DNA of 64,000 bases from Sporocytophaga myxococcoides (GCF_000775915.1 NZ_BBLT01000002.1:186001-250000); one strand, 5' to 3'; counted from the first letter of the stretch, positions 1-9,243 are shown. Translations and numbers: made by a program. Notes: generated from the sequence alone by a model not told the origin.

Positions 1-361
1 TTCTGCAGAGAAATTGATCGAGAGGATTGACCTTACATTCTTTAACGCAGATAGCTATCATTACTTTGATGAAAAGGCAGAAGATATCTGGATGCTGATC
101 AACATGAAGTATTCGGAATATCTTGCTCCTGAACTTGTATCTCTCCTGATAGATCTACATACAAACCTTGTGGATGTTGGTGCTCATATTCGAATGTATG
201 GTAAAGCAGAGAGATTTCCAGCTGAAAAAGATCATTATCACAATGTTGCATTACTAGGGACTGCAAGAAATTTGAAAGAGATTATTCGTATTGTAATCAG
301 ATTGAAGGAAGAAGGTTATTCGGATGCTGCGAAGATATTAGGAACCAGGGAAGAAATTTAA
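1..361 (+). CDS. C-terminal part of an unknown protein (5' end outside window)
   Basis: The reading frame is open to the first base of the window, so the gene begins upstream; the TTG at 14 is probably internal. About 119 residues are visible. They are charged and look helical, with no signal peptide or membrane segment. A His/Tyr-rich stretch (EKDHYHN) is followed by an amphipathic helix ending in GTREEI. I do not recognise the family. A strong hairpin terminator follows within 15 bases, so this is the last gene of its transcript. Confidence 0.6.
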   Translation, partial: SAEKLIERIDLTFFNADSYHYFDEKAEDIWMLINMKYSEYLAPELVSLLIDLHTNLVDVGAHIRMYGKAERFPAEKDHYHNVALLGTARNLKEIIRIVIRLKEEGYSDAAKILGTREEI

Positions 362-375
362 AACTAATGTTGAAT

Positions 376-425
376 AAAAAAGAGAAGTCTGCAGTTGACA
401 ACAAAATGCAGAACTTCTCTTTTTT
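376..425 (+). terminator. Rho-independent terminator of the first gene
   Basis: The arms AAAAAGAGAAGT and ACTTCTCTTTTT pair perfectly, and an inner CTGCA/TGCAG pair extends the stem. The 3' arm runs into a T tract. It lies 15 bases after the stop codon of the window-edge gene. The A-rich 5' side means it could also work on the minus strand, but no minus-strand gene ends here. Confidence 0.8.
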
Positions 426-552
426 AAGTTTGTTGTAAAAAGATGATTTTTAATTTGCTGTAAAACAGTACTTTGTGGAGTATGTCCTATGCTAGAAACT
501 CATCATGCCTGAATTCTTGTTGTAATCAAGAATAGGTGGAAATGAGAAAATT

Positions 553-1119
553 ATGGGAAATATAGGACCAATTTTTTTTGCTGAGGAACAAGAACTTCGG
601 AACTGGTTTGAGAAAAATTTCAAGAAAAAGAAGGAGCTTTTAATAGGTTATTATAAAGAGGATTCGGAGAAAAAAGGAATCAACATATCTCAATCGATTG
701 ATCAGGCATTGTGTTTCGGCTGGACTGAGGGAGTGCGTAAATCGCTTGATAAGGAGGAGTATGTAATCCGGTTTACACCAAGGAAACCTAAAAGTATGTG
801 GAGCCCTGTTCATATCCACAAAGTAGAGGAACTTTTGAAAAAGGGGTTAATGAAGTTTGAGGGAATTGAAGTATTCAATAAGAGACAAGGATGCGATTCT
901 GGAGTATTTCCCTTTGAAAAGGCTGAGACGATATTGGATGATTTTTTAGAAGAAAAATTTAAGGCAAATAACAAAGCCTGGAGTTTTTTTAATGCGACTG
1001 CTCCTTCCTATAAACGCAAAGTAATTAACTGGATCATGAACGCAGATCAAAGAAGTATTAGAGAAGAAAGATTGGATACTTTGATAAGGGAATGTGAAGC
1101 TGAAAAAATGTTATGCTAA
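553..1119 (+). CDS. YdeI/OmdA family protein (COG4430-like)
   Basis: This 188-residue soluble protein carries the family hallmarks: an N-terminal WFEKNF segment, then ALCFGWTEG (residues 52-60), RFTPRKPKSMWSPV (about 72-85), and a segment around GLMKFEGIEVF. These match the YdeI/OmpD-associated family, with a C-terminal helical domain that in relatives covers PSYKRKxxNWI. The family has no settled biochemical role; some members have been linked to bacteriocin protection. The ATG at 553 is the first reasonable start. The gene stands alone, 190 bases after the previous gene and its terminator, with the DUF72 gene 80 bases downstream. Confidence 0.8.
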   Translation: MGNIGPIFFAEEQELRNWFEKNFKKKKELLIGYYKEDSEKKGINISQSIDQALCFGWTEGVRKSLDKEEYVIRFTPRKPKSMWSPVHIHKVEELLKKGLMKFEGIEVFNKRQGCDSGVFPFEKAETILDDFLEEKFKANNKAWSFFNATAPSYKRKVINWIMNADQRSIREERLDTLIRECEAEKMLC

Positions 1120-1199
1120 GTATTGTTCAATTCTAGTCCATTTCGTTTAAATATTTATATTGCCAGAATAAATGCAATTACTATTTAACAACAAACTCC

Positions 1200-2078
1200 A
1201 TGAAATTTGGCCAGGTAGATAATCCCGAAGAAATCGATTTTAGGTTGCCAGCAGACCATAAAGATACTACGAAGATGCTTTCGGAAAATAAAAAGGACAA
1301 GCCTTTCAAAGTGTATGTAGGATGTGCAAAATGGAATAAAACTGACTTAAAGAATTTTTATCCTAAAGGAACTAAAGACGAGCTGACATATTATTCATCT
1401 CAATTTAATAGTATAGAGCTTAATGCGACATTTTATAATGCACCTTCCAGAGAGCAGGTATTAATATGGAAGGACAAGACTCCTGCTGATTTTAAATTTT
1501 TTCCTAAGCTTACTAACAGCATCAGCCATTTTAAAAGACTGATAGATGTGCAACCTGCTGTAGAGGAGTTTTGTGATGCAGTATCTCAATTTGACAAAAA
1601 ACTGGGTATGGTGTTTTTACAGATGCATGATAATTTTGGTCCAAAGAATTTTGATAGGGTAGAGAAATTTATTAATGATTTTCCTAAAGCTGTTCCTCTT
1701 GCTATAGAACTTAGAAATAAAGACTGGTTTCAAGATACCAAAGAGGCGGAGCGACTTTACAAGTTAATGGAAGCCAAGAAAAAGACCAACATAATTGTTG
1801 ATACTGCCGGCAGAAGAGATATGTTGCATATGAGACTTACTACTCCCAAGGCATTTATAAGATATGTAGGAGCCAATCATGAGAGTGATTATTCCCGACT
1901 TGATGATTGGTTGAAGAGGATTAAGAAATGGAGGGAAGGGGGGCTTCAGGAGTTGTATTTTTTTGTGCATCAGAATGTAGAGAAGGAGTCACCTCTACTT
2001 TCAGCTTATTTTATTAAGAAATTAAACAAGGCTTTTGAGCTGGAAATACCGATTCCGAAAACATTGGATGGGAAGTAG
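1200..2078 (+). CDS. DUF72 domain protein (YecE-like TIM barrel)
   Basis: The 292-residue product shows the DUF72/YecE pattern: YVGCAKWN at the first strand, the NSIELNATFYNAPS segment, DFKFFPKLTNSISH, MVFLQMHDNFGPKN and a terminal YFFVHQNVEKESP. The family folds as a TIM barrel related to endonuclease IV-like proteins; its activity is not established. The length is slightly above the usual 240-280 because of an N-terminal extension of about 35 charged residues. The ATG start is clear. It is probably transcribed alone; the 205 bases after it hold a large imperfect inverted repeat. Confidence 0.85.
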   Translation: MKFGQVDNPEEIDFRLPADHKDTTKMLSENKKDKPFKVYVGCAKWNKTDLKNFYPKGTKDELTYYSSQFNSIELNATFYNAPSREQVLIWKDKTPADFKFFPKLTNSISHFKRLIDVQPAVEEFCDAVSQFDKKLGMVFLQMHDNFGPKNFDRVEKFINDFPKAVPLAIELRNKDWFQDTKEAERLYKLMEAKKKTNIIVDTAGRRDMLHMRLTTPKAFIRYVGANHESDYSRLDDWLKRIKKWREGGLQELYFFVHQNVEKESPLLSAYFIKKLNKAFELEIPIPKTLDGK

Positions 2079-2091
2079 GATATATGTTTGA

Positions 2092-2230
2092 ATCGGGATG
2101 AACCGGATTAAAGGATTAGTGGGATTTTGATTTTTAAACTCTATTTAATATTGAAGTCTAATTCTGTAAACTTATTTTAAAGTATGCAATAAAAATAATC
2201 CTGTTAATCTTTAAATCCGATTCATCCCGA
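2092..2230. repeat. Intergenic imperfect inverted repeat, about 140 bp
   Basis: The left arm (2092-2131, beginning ATCGGGATGAACCGGATTAA) pairs with the right arm (2192-2230, ending ATCCGATTCATCCCGA) over almost 40 bases with a few mismatches. The arms are separated by an AT-rich spacer of about 60 bases containing GTCTAATTCTGT. The same 12-mer occurs at 17645 inside a second, more degenerate inverted repeat. This suggests a dispersed non-coding element; no open reading frame of note lies inside. Confidence 0.6.
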
Positions 2231-2283
2231 AACAGTAATCTCAATTCTCCTTATTAATTTTACCCCAACACTGCAGAAATCTT

Positions 2284-3198
2284 TTGGAAATAGTAAAAAC
2301 AGAAAATCTTTCTAAATCCTATGGAGCGTTTCAAGCTCTAAGTGATGTATCATTAGGGATAAAGGAAGGAAGCATCTATGGTATCCTTGGTCCAAACGGG
2401 GCAGGGAAGACGACCTTGCTGAGAATCCTTACTGGAATCTTAGGTCCTGATAAAGGACAGTATTTCTTTCAGAGTAATATATTTACTTCTGATTATCAGA
2501 AGAGAATAGGTTATCTTCCTGAAGAAAGAGGCCTGTACAAAAAGATGAAGGTAGAAGAGCAGCTCGTTTATTTTGCAAGGTTGAAGGGGGTTGCTGCTTC
2601 AGAAGCTAAGACAAGAACTACCTCTTTTCTTGAAGAAACAGGTCTTGCGGAGTGGAAGAATCATACTGTTGATGCACTCTCGAAAGGAATGCAGCAAAAA
2701 GTGCAATTCATTGCCAGCATTATTCATAATCCTGACCTGATCATACTAGATGAGCCGTTTTCTGGCTTCGATCCTGTAAATGCTGAATTACTTAAAAATT
2801 ATATTTTCAGATTCAGAAAAGAAGGAAAGACCATCCTCCTTTCAACCCACCGAATGGAGAATGCAGAAGAGCTGTGTGATAAAATTGTGCTTATCAACAA
2901 AGGAAAAAATGTTCTTGAAGGAGAGGTGAAAAAGATCAAAGAAGGTGTGAAGAAGAACAGACTTATAATTGAAGGAGAAGGTATTTTGCCTGAAAATAAA
3001 CTCTTGTATGAGGTGGTAGATTCGGAAACTTTCGCAGGGAACCAGTTTATTGCTACATTGATTCCGGCACCGGGTATTGTTCTCAATAAAATCATTGAAG
3101 TCTTAATGCCGCATATTAACTTTAAAAGCTTTAAAGAGGAATTGCCCTCATTGCATGAAATATTTATTGATAAGATAAAGGGAGAAAGTGATGAATAA
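2284..3198 (+). CDS. ABC transporter ATP-binding protein (NatA-like)
   Basis: This 304-residue ATPase has all nucleotide-binding motifs in order: Walker A GPNGAGKT (37-44), the GYLPEERGLY Q-loop region, signature LSKGMQQK, Walker B LIILDEPF and the H-loop STHR. The LSKGMQQK signature and the 80-residue C-terminal extension fit the COG4152/NatA group. It should power export together with the next gene, which overlaps it by 8 bases. The best start is TTG at 2284, directly followed by EIVKTENLSKSYG; no in-frame ATG is nearby. The substrate is unknown: B. subtilis NatAB exports sodium, but this cannot be read from sequence. Confidence 0.88.
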   Translation: MEIVKTENLSKSYGAFQALSDVSLGIKEGSIYGILGPNGAGKTTLLRILTGILGPDKGQYFFQSNIFTSDYQKRIGYLPEERGLYKKMKVEEQLVYFARLKGVAASEAKTRTTSFLEETGLAEWKNHTVDALSKGMQQKVQFIASIIHNPDLIILDEPFSGFDPVNAELLKNYIFRFRKEGKTILLSTHRMENAEELCDKIVLINKGKNVLEGEVKKIKEGVKKNRLIIEGEGILPENKLLYEVVDSETFAGNQFIATLIPAPGIVLNKIIEVLMPHINFKSFKEELPSLHEIFIDKIKGESDE

Positions 3199-4417
3199 GG
3201 TTTGGTTGATTCTCCAAAGGGAGTACATTACAAGAGTCAGAAAAAAAGCTTTTCTTATCCTTTCTTTTCTTGGACCATTGATTTTTCTTGTCCTGATGAT
3301 TGTTCCCGCATGGCTTACAGTGCCACAGGCTAAGCAGAAGGAGGTGGTTGTTATAGACCAGCATCACATCTTAAAAGAACAACTTGAAGCCCCTTTTATT
3401 ATTTTTTCTGATCAGGAGAAGCTAAATAAAAACAAAGCTTCCCATCTAATTATTCTTCCACCTGATACATCCGGAGCAATAAATGCAAATCTTATCAATG
3501 CTTCAAATATATCTTCAGAAGAAAGGCAGGGAATAGAACAGGCTTTAAAACTCGCTGTTGCCAAAACTAAACTCAATGCATCTTTGCCTGAAATAAATTT
3601 AACAGAGACTAGGCTTCTAGAAAAGAATGCTGGTGAAGCTGCAGCTTCGATAGCCTTATTTTCTGCAATTCTGGTATACTTTTTTATATTCTTGTATGGT
3701 GTCCAGGTGATGAAGAGTATTATTGAAGAAAAGGCCAACAGAATACTTGAAGTGGTCGTCTCTTCAGTAACACCCTTTCAGCTCATGGTTGGAAAGATAC
3801 TGGGAGTGGCCCTGGTAAGCCTTACTCAGTTTTTAATATGGGTAATCACTACATTTACTTTATCCCGTTTGATTTTTGATAAATTCAAGCTCGAACGCTT
3901 TTCTGACGAGAACATCAGTCAGACTTTGACAACTAGTCACGACGCGGCTCAGGCAATGGAAGTTAATGAAATGCTTAACTTTGTAGGACAGATCAATTTT
4001 GGTTTGATCATTCCGGTATTTATTTTCTTTTTCCTTGTAGGATATCTTTTTTATAGTTCACTGTTTGCCGCTATCGGGGCAGCTTCTGATGCAGAGACGG
4101 ATACCCAGCAATTTATGCTGCCGATAACATTGCCTCTGATTTTTTCATTTATCATGGCTCCAAGGATATTGGAAATGCCTGACAGCACACTGGCCCAAAT
4201 TCTTTCCTATATACCTTTTACAAGTCCTGTAGTCATGATGTTGCGAATACCATTTGGCATCCCATTCTGGGAAATTGCATTATCAATGATTGTACTATTC
4301 TCTTTTTTCCTGCTGGCGACTTTGCTTGCCGCAAAAATATATAGAGTGGGAATTTTAATGTATGGGAAAAACGCCACCTGGAAGGAAGTGTTCAGATGGC
4401 TTTCCTATAAAGACTAA
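3191..4417 (+). CDS. ABC transporter permease (NatB-like, ABC-2 type)
   Basis: The product has one N-terminal membrane helix (about residues 20-45), a long extracytoplasmic domain of about 110 residues, and then five to six C-terminal helices, the usual ABC-2/NatB layout. The conserved EEKANRILEVVVSSVTP segment is the cytoplasmic coupling region. A good ribosome binding site (GGAGAAAG, 3181-3188) precedes ATG 3191; a GTG three bases earlier is less likely. It overlaps the ATPase gene, so the two are translationally coupled and form one exporter. Confidence 0.88.
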   Translation: MNKVWLILQREYITRVRKKAFLILSFLGPLIFLVLMIVPAWLTVPQAKQKEVVVIDQHHILKEQLEAPFIIFSDQEKLNKNKASHLIILPPDTSGAINANLINASNISSEERQGIEQALKLAVAKTKLNASLPEINLTETRLLEKNAGEAAASIALFSAILVYFFIFLYGVQVMKSIIEEKANRILEVVVSSVTPFQLMVGKILGVALVSLTQFLIWVITTFTLSRLIFDKFKLERFSDENISQTLTTSHDAAQAMEVNEMLNFVGQINFGLIIPVFIFFFLVGYLFYSSLFAAIGAASDAETDTQQFMLPITLPLIFSFIMAPRILEMPDSTLAQILSYIPFTSPVVMMLRIPFGIPFWEIALSMIVLFSFFLLATLLAAKIYRVGILMYGKNATWKEVFRWLSYKD

Positions 4418-4511
4418 CTTGACTTAAGGATTGAAAAAAAGTCTATCAAATCTTTGAAAGTTACAATCAATTGATTTAACAGGATTTTAAAGAGGTCAAA
4501 GATTAATTGGA

Positions 4512-5018
4512 TTAATGAAGATAAACCCCGTATTCGTTTTCATCCAGAACCACATCAATCCTTTCTCTTAGTGTTGTAGCGAGTGAATAGCCAACATAGT
4601 CGGCTGCAATAGGAAATAATTGATGACTTCTGTCTACGATAACGGCAGTTTGCAATTTTTTTAATTCAATATTCAGAAAAGGTTTAAGCGCATAGGCTAA
4701 AGTACGACCTGTATTTAAAACATCATCTGCGAGGATAACAGTTTTGTTTTTAATCTGCTCAATATCAATATCGAGATGCACTTCACTTTGTACATTGGCT
4801 AATTTATCCAGCTGAATTTTAACAAGCATGACCTTTAAAGGGGAGATCCCCTCAATATCGTTTTTGAGAAGGTTGGCAAAAATGTATCCTTTTTCATCGA
4901 TCCCCGCCAGCACAATTTCTTCTTCAGAAAAATTATTTTCATAGATTTCAAAAGATATCCTCTTGATTTTCTGTAGTATTTGTTGTTTGTCAAGGATTAA
5001 ATTTTTCTCACCTGCCAT
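4512..5018 (-). CDS. Phosphoribosyltransferase (PyrR-like)
   Basis: This 168-residue protein carries the PRPP-binding loop VILADDVLNTGRTL (around residues 92-105) and the type I PRTase hood ending in DVVLDENEYGVYLH. DRSHQLFPIAADYVGYSL matches the PyrR-like group, which in other bacteria combines uracil phosphoribosyltransferase activity with regulation of pyr mRNA. Regulation cannot be inferred here because no pyr gene is adjacent. It is convergent with the ABC permease gene; the 94 bases between them hold no clear terminator. Confidence 0.8.
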   Translation of the reverse strand: MAGEKNLILDKQQILQKIKRISFEIYENNFSEEEIVLAGIDEKGYIFANLLKNDIEGISPLKVMLVKIQLDKLANVQSEVHLDIDIEQIKNKTVILADDVLNTGRTLAYALKPFLNIELKKLQTAVIVDRSHQLFPIAADYVGYSLATTLRERIDVVLDENEYGVYLH

Positions 5019-5122
5019 ATTATTTTCCGGTTTAAAATGGAACTTTTTAAAGATCCAATGCTTTTTAAATATAATAGAGGCAATTTAATGAAAAGGGTAA
5101 TTTCTAAAAAATTAATCCTGAG

Positions 5123-5154
5123 TTTGGTTGATAAATTCTATTTTACTAAATTTG
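5123..5154 (+). promoter_or_regulatory. Bacteroidetes-type promoter of rpmE2
   Basis: A TTTG at 5123-5126 and a TAAATTTG at 5147-5154 are separated by 20 bases. This is the Bacteroidetes vegetative consensus (-33 TTG/TTTG and -7 TAnnTTTG) with both boxes and correct spacing. Transcription would start near 5158, leaving a 5' leader of about 26 bases before the L31 start codon. It is the best two-box promoter found in the window. Confidence 0.7.
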
Positions 5155-5184
5155 TTACCCTTTTACAATAGATAGTTAGCGATT

Positions 5185-5427
5185 ATGAAAAAAGATATTC
5201 ACCCGGATTACAGAGCAGTTGTTTTTCAAGATTCTTCTAGTGATTTTAAATTTCTTACAAAATCAACTATAAAGACTTCAGAAACAATTAAATGGGAAGA
5301 TGGAAATACCTATCCTCTCGTTAAAGTTGAGGTTAGCTCAGCTTCTCACCCATTCTACACTGGCAAGAAAATATTTGTTGATGCTGCAGGTAGAGTTGAG
5401 AAATTCAAGAAAAAATACCAGAAGTAA
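5185..5427 (+). CDS. rpmE2: 50S ribosomal protein L31 type B
   Basis: The 80-residue sequence starts [10 protein letters not shown] and contains SHPFYTGKK, both typical for L31. The CxxC zinc-binding motif of type A L31 is absent, so this is the zinc-independent type B paralogue. In other bacteria this form is made under zinc limitation, but in many Bacteroidetes it is the only L31 and constitutive. It has its own promoter (5123-5154) and its own terminator (5464-5497). Confidence 0.95.
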   Translation: MKKDIHPDYRAVVFQDSSSDFKFLTKSTIKTSETIKWEDGNTYPLVKVEVSSASHPFYTGKKIFVDAAGRVEKFKKKYQK

Positions 5428-5463
5428 AAAAACATTCTGAATAAAGTTTTCTTTAATAAGTAT

Positions 5464-5497
5464 AAAAGTCTTCATGATTCCATGAAGACTTTTTTAT
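5464..5497 (+). terminator. Rho-independent terminator of rpmE2
   Basis: AAAAGTCTTCATG pairs with CATGAAGACTTTT around a four-base loop, followed by a run of T. The stem is 13 bp and perfect. The next gene starts only 10 bases after it, and a -7-like box lies inside its T tail. Confidence 0.88.
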
Positions 5498-5502
5498 TTT
5501 TG
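5495..5502 (+). promoter_or_regulatory. -7 box (TATTTTTG) inside terminator tail, before GlmU-like gene
   Basis: TATTTTTG matches TAnnTTTG and ends four bases before the ATG at 5507. If used, transcription would begin at or beside the start codon, giving a leaderless mRNA. No clear -33 box is visible, and a T tract yields such matches easily, so this remains a candidate. Confidence 0.35.
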
Positions 5503-5506
5503 TAAT

Positions 5507-6667
5507 ATGAATTTCATTTTATTCGACGAACCTTCAATAAGGCAGGGGCTTCTTCCTTTTACCTTTACCAGGCCTGTTGCTGAGGTAAGGATAGGTATAT
5601 TAACCATAACGGAAAAATGGAAGTTAAGATCCGGATTGGATGTATCTTACATTACAGAAGAATATCTAAGTGATCGTTTCATTCTAAATCCTGGAAAGGA
5701 AAATGTATTTATTAACGGAGGAGTTTGTCCCACAGATGAACTTGTAGCTGCGATAAAAAGTCTCAAGGACGGGGAAGTTATTGTTAAGGATGGTGTTATC
5801 ATTGCCTATAAAAAGGTAGCAGAAGGGAAACAGATTGAGTTTAAAGGTGCTTTAATCATCATAAAAAGACCCTGGGATATTTTTTTGAATAACGGTAAAG
5901 AAATAACAGAAGATTTCGATCTGATAACCAAAGGAAGAATCTCTGCTCCATTCTCAGATCCATATACCAGGATTTACAATCAGGATAAAGTATTTATAGA
6001 AGAGGGGGTATCAATAAAAGCTGCTATCCTAAATGCCGAAAATGGCCCCATCTATCTGGGAAAGAACTCTGAAATCATGGAAGGTGCAATTATTCGTGGA
6101 CCTTTCGCTCTTGGCGAAGGGGCATCTGTAAGTATGGGAGCAAAATTCAGAGGAGATACAACTGTCGGTCCTTATTCTAAAATAGGTGGTGAAGTAAGTA
6201 ATTCTGTAATATTCGGATATACCAACAAAGCTCATGATGGTTTTCTTGGTAATTCTGTAATCGGAGAATGGTGTAATTTGGGTGCAGATACAAATACTTC
6301 AAATCTTAAAAACACTTATTCAGAAGTTCAGGTATATAGCTATAAGGAGCAAGACTTTGTAAATACCGGAAAAATGTTTTGTGGTCTGTTGATGGCAGAC
6401 CACTCTAAATGCGGAATCAATACTATGTTCAATACTGGCACTGTTGTGGGAGTAAATGCAAACATTTTCGGTGAAGGTTATCCTGCTAAATTTGTGCCTT
6501 CATTTGCCTGGGGAGGAGATAAAAATTATTCCAGATATAACTTTGAGAAAGTAATCCAGGTAGCCGAAAGGGTTATGGCACGGAGAAATATACAGCTATC
6601 CAAGGAAGAGATTAATATTCTGAAATACGTGTTTGAAATTGAAGATCAGCAGGTGAGAAATTTCTAA
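5507..6667 (+). CDS. GlmU-like bifunctional nucleotidyl/acetyltransferase (Bacteroidetes alternative form)
   Basis: The N-terminus (MNFILFDEPSIRQGLLPFTF, RPVAEVRIG) matches the alternative GlmU family of Bacteroidetes, which replaces the usual GxGxGTR pyrophosphorylase start. From about residue 175 the protein carries hexapeptide repeats of a left-handed beta helix (for example ILNAENGPIYLGKNSEI and VIGEWCNLGADTNTSNL), the acetyltransferase half. Its expected role is making UDP-N-acetylglucosamine for peptidoglycan and surface glycans. At 386 residues it is of normal family length. It is monocistronic or first in its unit. Confidence 0.85.
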   Translation: MNFILFDEPSIRQGLLPFTFTRPVAEVRIGILTITEKWKLRSGLDVSYITEEYLSDRFILNPGKENVFINGGVCPTDELVAAIKSLKDGEVIVKDGVIIAYKKVAEGKQIEFKGALIIIKRPWDIFLNNGKEITEDFDLITKGRISAPFSDPYTRIYNQDKVFIEEGVSIKAAILNAENGPIYLGKNSEIMEGAIIRGPFALGEGASVSMGAKFRGDTTVGPYSKIGGEVSNSVIFGYTNKAHDGFLGNSVIGEWCNLGADTNTSNLKNTYSEVQVYSYKEQDFVNTGKMFCGLLMADHSKCGINTMFNTGTVVGVNANIFGEGYPAKFVPSFAWGGDKNYSRYNFEKVIQVAERVMARRNIQLSKEEINILKYVFEIEDQQVRNF

Positions 6668-6747
6668 TTTCTGCTTAACAATTTTATAACGTATTCCCTT
6701 ATTAAGGCTACCTAAAAATTCATAACTAGTACTTAAATTTAATAATT

Positions 6748-7872
6748 GTGTTATTTTCTCAGATTAAGGGTCTTGAAGAAACTAAGGCCAGCCTTATTGC
6801 TTCTGTAAAAAACAGACATGTTGCACATGCTCAGCTTTTTGCCGGACCAGAAGGAAGCGGCAGCCTTGCAATGGCACTAGCTTATGCGACTTATATCAAC
6901 TGCGAGGAGAAAGGTGAAACAGATTCTTGTGGCACTTGTGCTTCCTGTAATAAATTCAATAAGCTTATCCACCCGGATCTGCATTTTGTGTTTCCAGTGA
7001 GCACCACAAAAAGTGTTTCGAAAGACGCATCAAGTGCATTGTTCATGAAAGAGTGGAGGAATTTCATTGCAGAAAATCCTTATGGAGGACTTATAGAATG
7101 GGGGAACTTTATAGGAGCAGAAAATAAACAACTGAATATATCAGTAGACGAAAGCAGAAATATAATAAAGACAGTGACCATGAAATCTTTCGAGGCAGAA
7201 TATAAAATAATGGTCATCTGGCTTCCGGAACAAATGAATTCGTCTTCAGCCAATGCTATTCTTAAAGTCCTTGAAGAACCTCCGGTAAAAACAATATTTC
7301 TGCTTGTTACTCAGAACCCTGACAAGATCATAACAACGGTACTTTCCCGTACTCAAAGAGTGAAGATAAGACCTTTCACGGATGAAGAAGTAACTAAATT
7401 CTTAATGGAGGATAAGCATCTTGATGAAAAAAAAGCAAGACAAGTTGCTTATCTGGCAGATGGGAATCTGAATGAGGGATTAAGGTTGCTGCAGCAGGCA
7501 GAAGAAGACAACCATCAAATGTTCAGAGAATGGATGAGGCTTTGTTATAAAAAGGTCAATATCCTGGAACTTGTAGACTGGTCAGAAGCCTTCCAGAAAC
7601 TTGGAAGAGAAGGTCAGAAAAATCTTTTCCAATATGGATTGAATATTCTTAGAGAAACCCTTATCTGTCGCCTCAATAGCAAAGAGCTTTTAAGACTTAA
7701 TGAAGAAGATCTGAAGTTTGTAGATGGCTTTTCAAAAGCTTTAAACGAAGTTAAAATAGAAAATATTAGTAAGAGCCTGAATGAGGCATATTATCATATA
7801 GAGAGAAACGCTAATGCAAAAATTGTATTTCTTGATCTCTCTCTGCAAATATCCGGGATGATGAAGTCTTGA
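6748..7872 (+). CDS. holB: DNA polymerase III subunit delta'
   Basis: The 374-residue protein is a clamp-loader AAA+ subunit: HAQLFAGPEGSGSLAMALA is the degenerate P-loop, a zinc-binding cluster CGTCASCNKFN follows, and SANAILKVLEEPP and LSRTQRV are the sensor regions typical of delta'. The degenerate Walker A (GPEGSGSL) is usual, since delta' does not hydrolyse ATP. The start is GTG at 6748. It ends 11 bases before the RimB-like gene, so the two are probably co-transcribed. Confidence 0.92.
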   Translation: MLFSQIKGLEETKASLIASVKNRHVAHAQLFAGPEGSGSLAMALAYATYINCEEKGETDSCGTCASCNKFNKLIHPDLHFVFPVSTTKSVSKDASSALFMKEWRNFIAENPYGGLIEWGNFIGAENKQLNISVDESRNIIKTVTMKSFEAEYKIMVIWLPEQMNSSSANAILKVLEEPPVKTIFLLVTQNPDKIITTVLSRTQRVKIRPFTDEEVTKFLMEDKHLDEKKARQVAYLADGNLNEGLRLLQQAEEDNHQMFREWMRLCYKKVNILELVDWSEAFQKLGREGQKNLFQYGLNILRETLICRLNSKELLRLNEEDLKFVDGFSKALNEVKIENISKSLNEAYYHIERNANAKIVFLDLSLQISGMMKS

Positions 7873-7883
7873 CAGGACTGCTC

Positions 7884-8333
7884 ATGAAAAAAGAGAAGCT
7901 AACTATAGGCCGCAGTGATATTATAGATCTTCCGGATCTTAAAATATTCAAGGTAAAAGCAAAAATTGATACCGGTGCTTATAGTTGTTCCATCCATTGC
8001 AATAATCCGAAGGTTACTGGCAATGTAAAGAAAAAACTGAGCTTCACCTTACCTTATTTTAATGGTAAGGAAAAGGAAAAAATTGTTTTTCAAACGAATA
8101 ATTTTTCGGAAAGAATAGTGAAAAGTTCATTCGGGCAAATTGAAAAGCGTTTTGTGATAAAGACGAAAGTCCTCATTTTTAACAAACTTATTGAAACAGA
8201 GTTTACCCTTTCAGACAGATCTAACATGAAACATCCCATATTACTGGGAAGAAAATTTTTGAAAAATGGTTTCCTGGTAGATGTTTCCAAATTCAATTTA
8301 TCCTACAAACAAAAGAAAAGCTTAAATAAGTAA
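7884..8333 (+). CDS. RimB/ATP-dependent zinc protease-like retropepsin
   Basis: The 149-residue protein has the retropepsin-like core [15 protein letters not shown] (DTGA active-site motif) and ends with [10 protein letters not shown], as in the COG4067 family. Members found beside rimK (RimB) are linked to trimming of glutamate tails on ribosomal protein S6. The TTG at 7869 overlaps the holB stop, but ATG 7884, seven bases after AGGAC, is a better start and matches the family N-terminus [10 protein letters not shown]. It lies four bases before rimK, strongly supporting a joint role. Confidence 0.82.
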   Translation: MKKEKLTIGRSDIIDLPDLKIFKVKAKIDTGAYSCSIHCNNPKVTGNVKKKLSFTLPYFNGKEKEKIVFQTNNFSERIVKSSFGQIEKRFVIKTKVLIFNKLIETEFTLSDRSNMKHPILLGRKFLKNGFLVDVSKFNLSYKQKKSLNK

Positions 8334-8337
8334 GATG

Positions 8338-9243
8338 ATGCGTATTGCGATTCTTTCAAGAAATGCAAGCCTTTATTCCACAAAAAGACTTGTGGAGGCT
8401 GCTAAAGAGCGTGGTCACGATGTTAGGGTTCTGGATCATTTAAAATGTTATGTCGGGATAGAGGCAGGAAATCCAACGCTTTATTATAATAAAGAAAAGA
8501 TAACTGATTATGATGCTGTAATTCCGAGAATAGGGGCTTCCGTTACATTTTATGGTGCTGCAATAGTGCGCCAGTTTGAAATGATGAACGTGTTCAGCTC
8601 AACGAAATCCCAGGCTATCACCAGATCAAGAGATAAGCTTAGAACACTTCAGGTTTTGAGCGAAGCTGGTATTGGAGTTCCGAAGACAGCATTTGCAAGC
8701 CAGTCAAAAGATGTAGATAACCTTATAAGCCATGTAGGTGGTGCGCCGGTAATTATTAAATTATTGGAAGGTACCCAGGGGATAGGGGTTGTACTTGCAG
8801 AATCTAAAAAAGCCGCTAAATCAGTAATTGAAGCATTTTATGGGCTCAAAGCTGATATCCTCATTCAGGAATTTATAAAAGAAGCCAACGGCTCTGATAT
8901 ACGCGCATTTGTGGTAGACAATGAAGTAGTGGGGGCTATGAAAAGGCAAGGTAAAGAAGGCGAATTCCGCTCTAACCTCCATCGTGGAGGGGAAGGCGAA
9001 ATGATTGAACTTACACATGAAGAAAGGGACGCTGCATTATGTGCGTCAAAAGCCTTGGGCTTATCTATTTCCGGGGTGGATATGTTACGAAGCTCCAGAG
9101 GCCCTTTAATCATTGAAGTCAATTCTTCGCCGGGGTTGCAGGGAATTGAAACTGTAACTCAGATAGATGTGGCAGGCAAAATCATTGATTTTGTAGAACG
9201 CAATAAAAAGAAAAAGGCAGAACGGGATTTGATTGGAGTTTAG
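8338..9243 (+). CDS. rimK: Ribosomal protein S6--L-glutamate ligase, ATP-grasp
   Basis: This 301-residue ATP-grasp enzyme starts [18 protein letters not shown] and carries [30 protein letters not shown] (ATP-binding lobe), [27 protein letters not shown] and the metal site [14 protein letters not shown]. It is the RimK family, which adds glutamates to the C-terminus of ribosomal protein S6. Of the ATG pair at 8335/8338, the second gives the usual N-terminus. It follows the RimB-like gene by four bases. Confidence 0.93.
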   Translation: MRIAILSRNASLYSTKRLVEAAKERGHDVRVLDHLKCYVGIEAGNPTLYYNKEKITDYDAVIPRIGASVTFYGAAIVRQFEMMNVFSSTKSQAITRSRDKLRTLQVLSEAGIGVPKTAFASQSKDVDNLISHVGGAPVIIKLLEGTQGIGVVLAESKKAAKSVIEAFYGLKADILIQEFIKEANGSDIRAFVVDNEVVGAMKRQGKEGEFRSNLHRGGEGEMIELTHEERDAALCASKALGLSISGVDMLRSSRGPLIIEVNSSPGLQGIETVTQIDVAGKIIDFVERNKKKKAERDLIGV

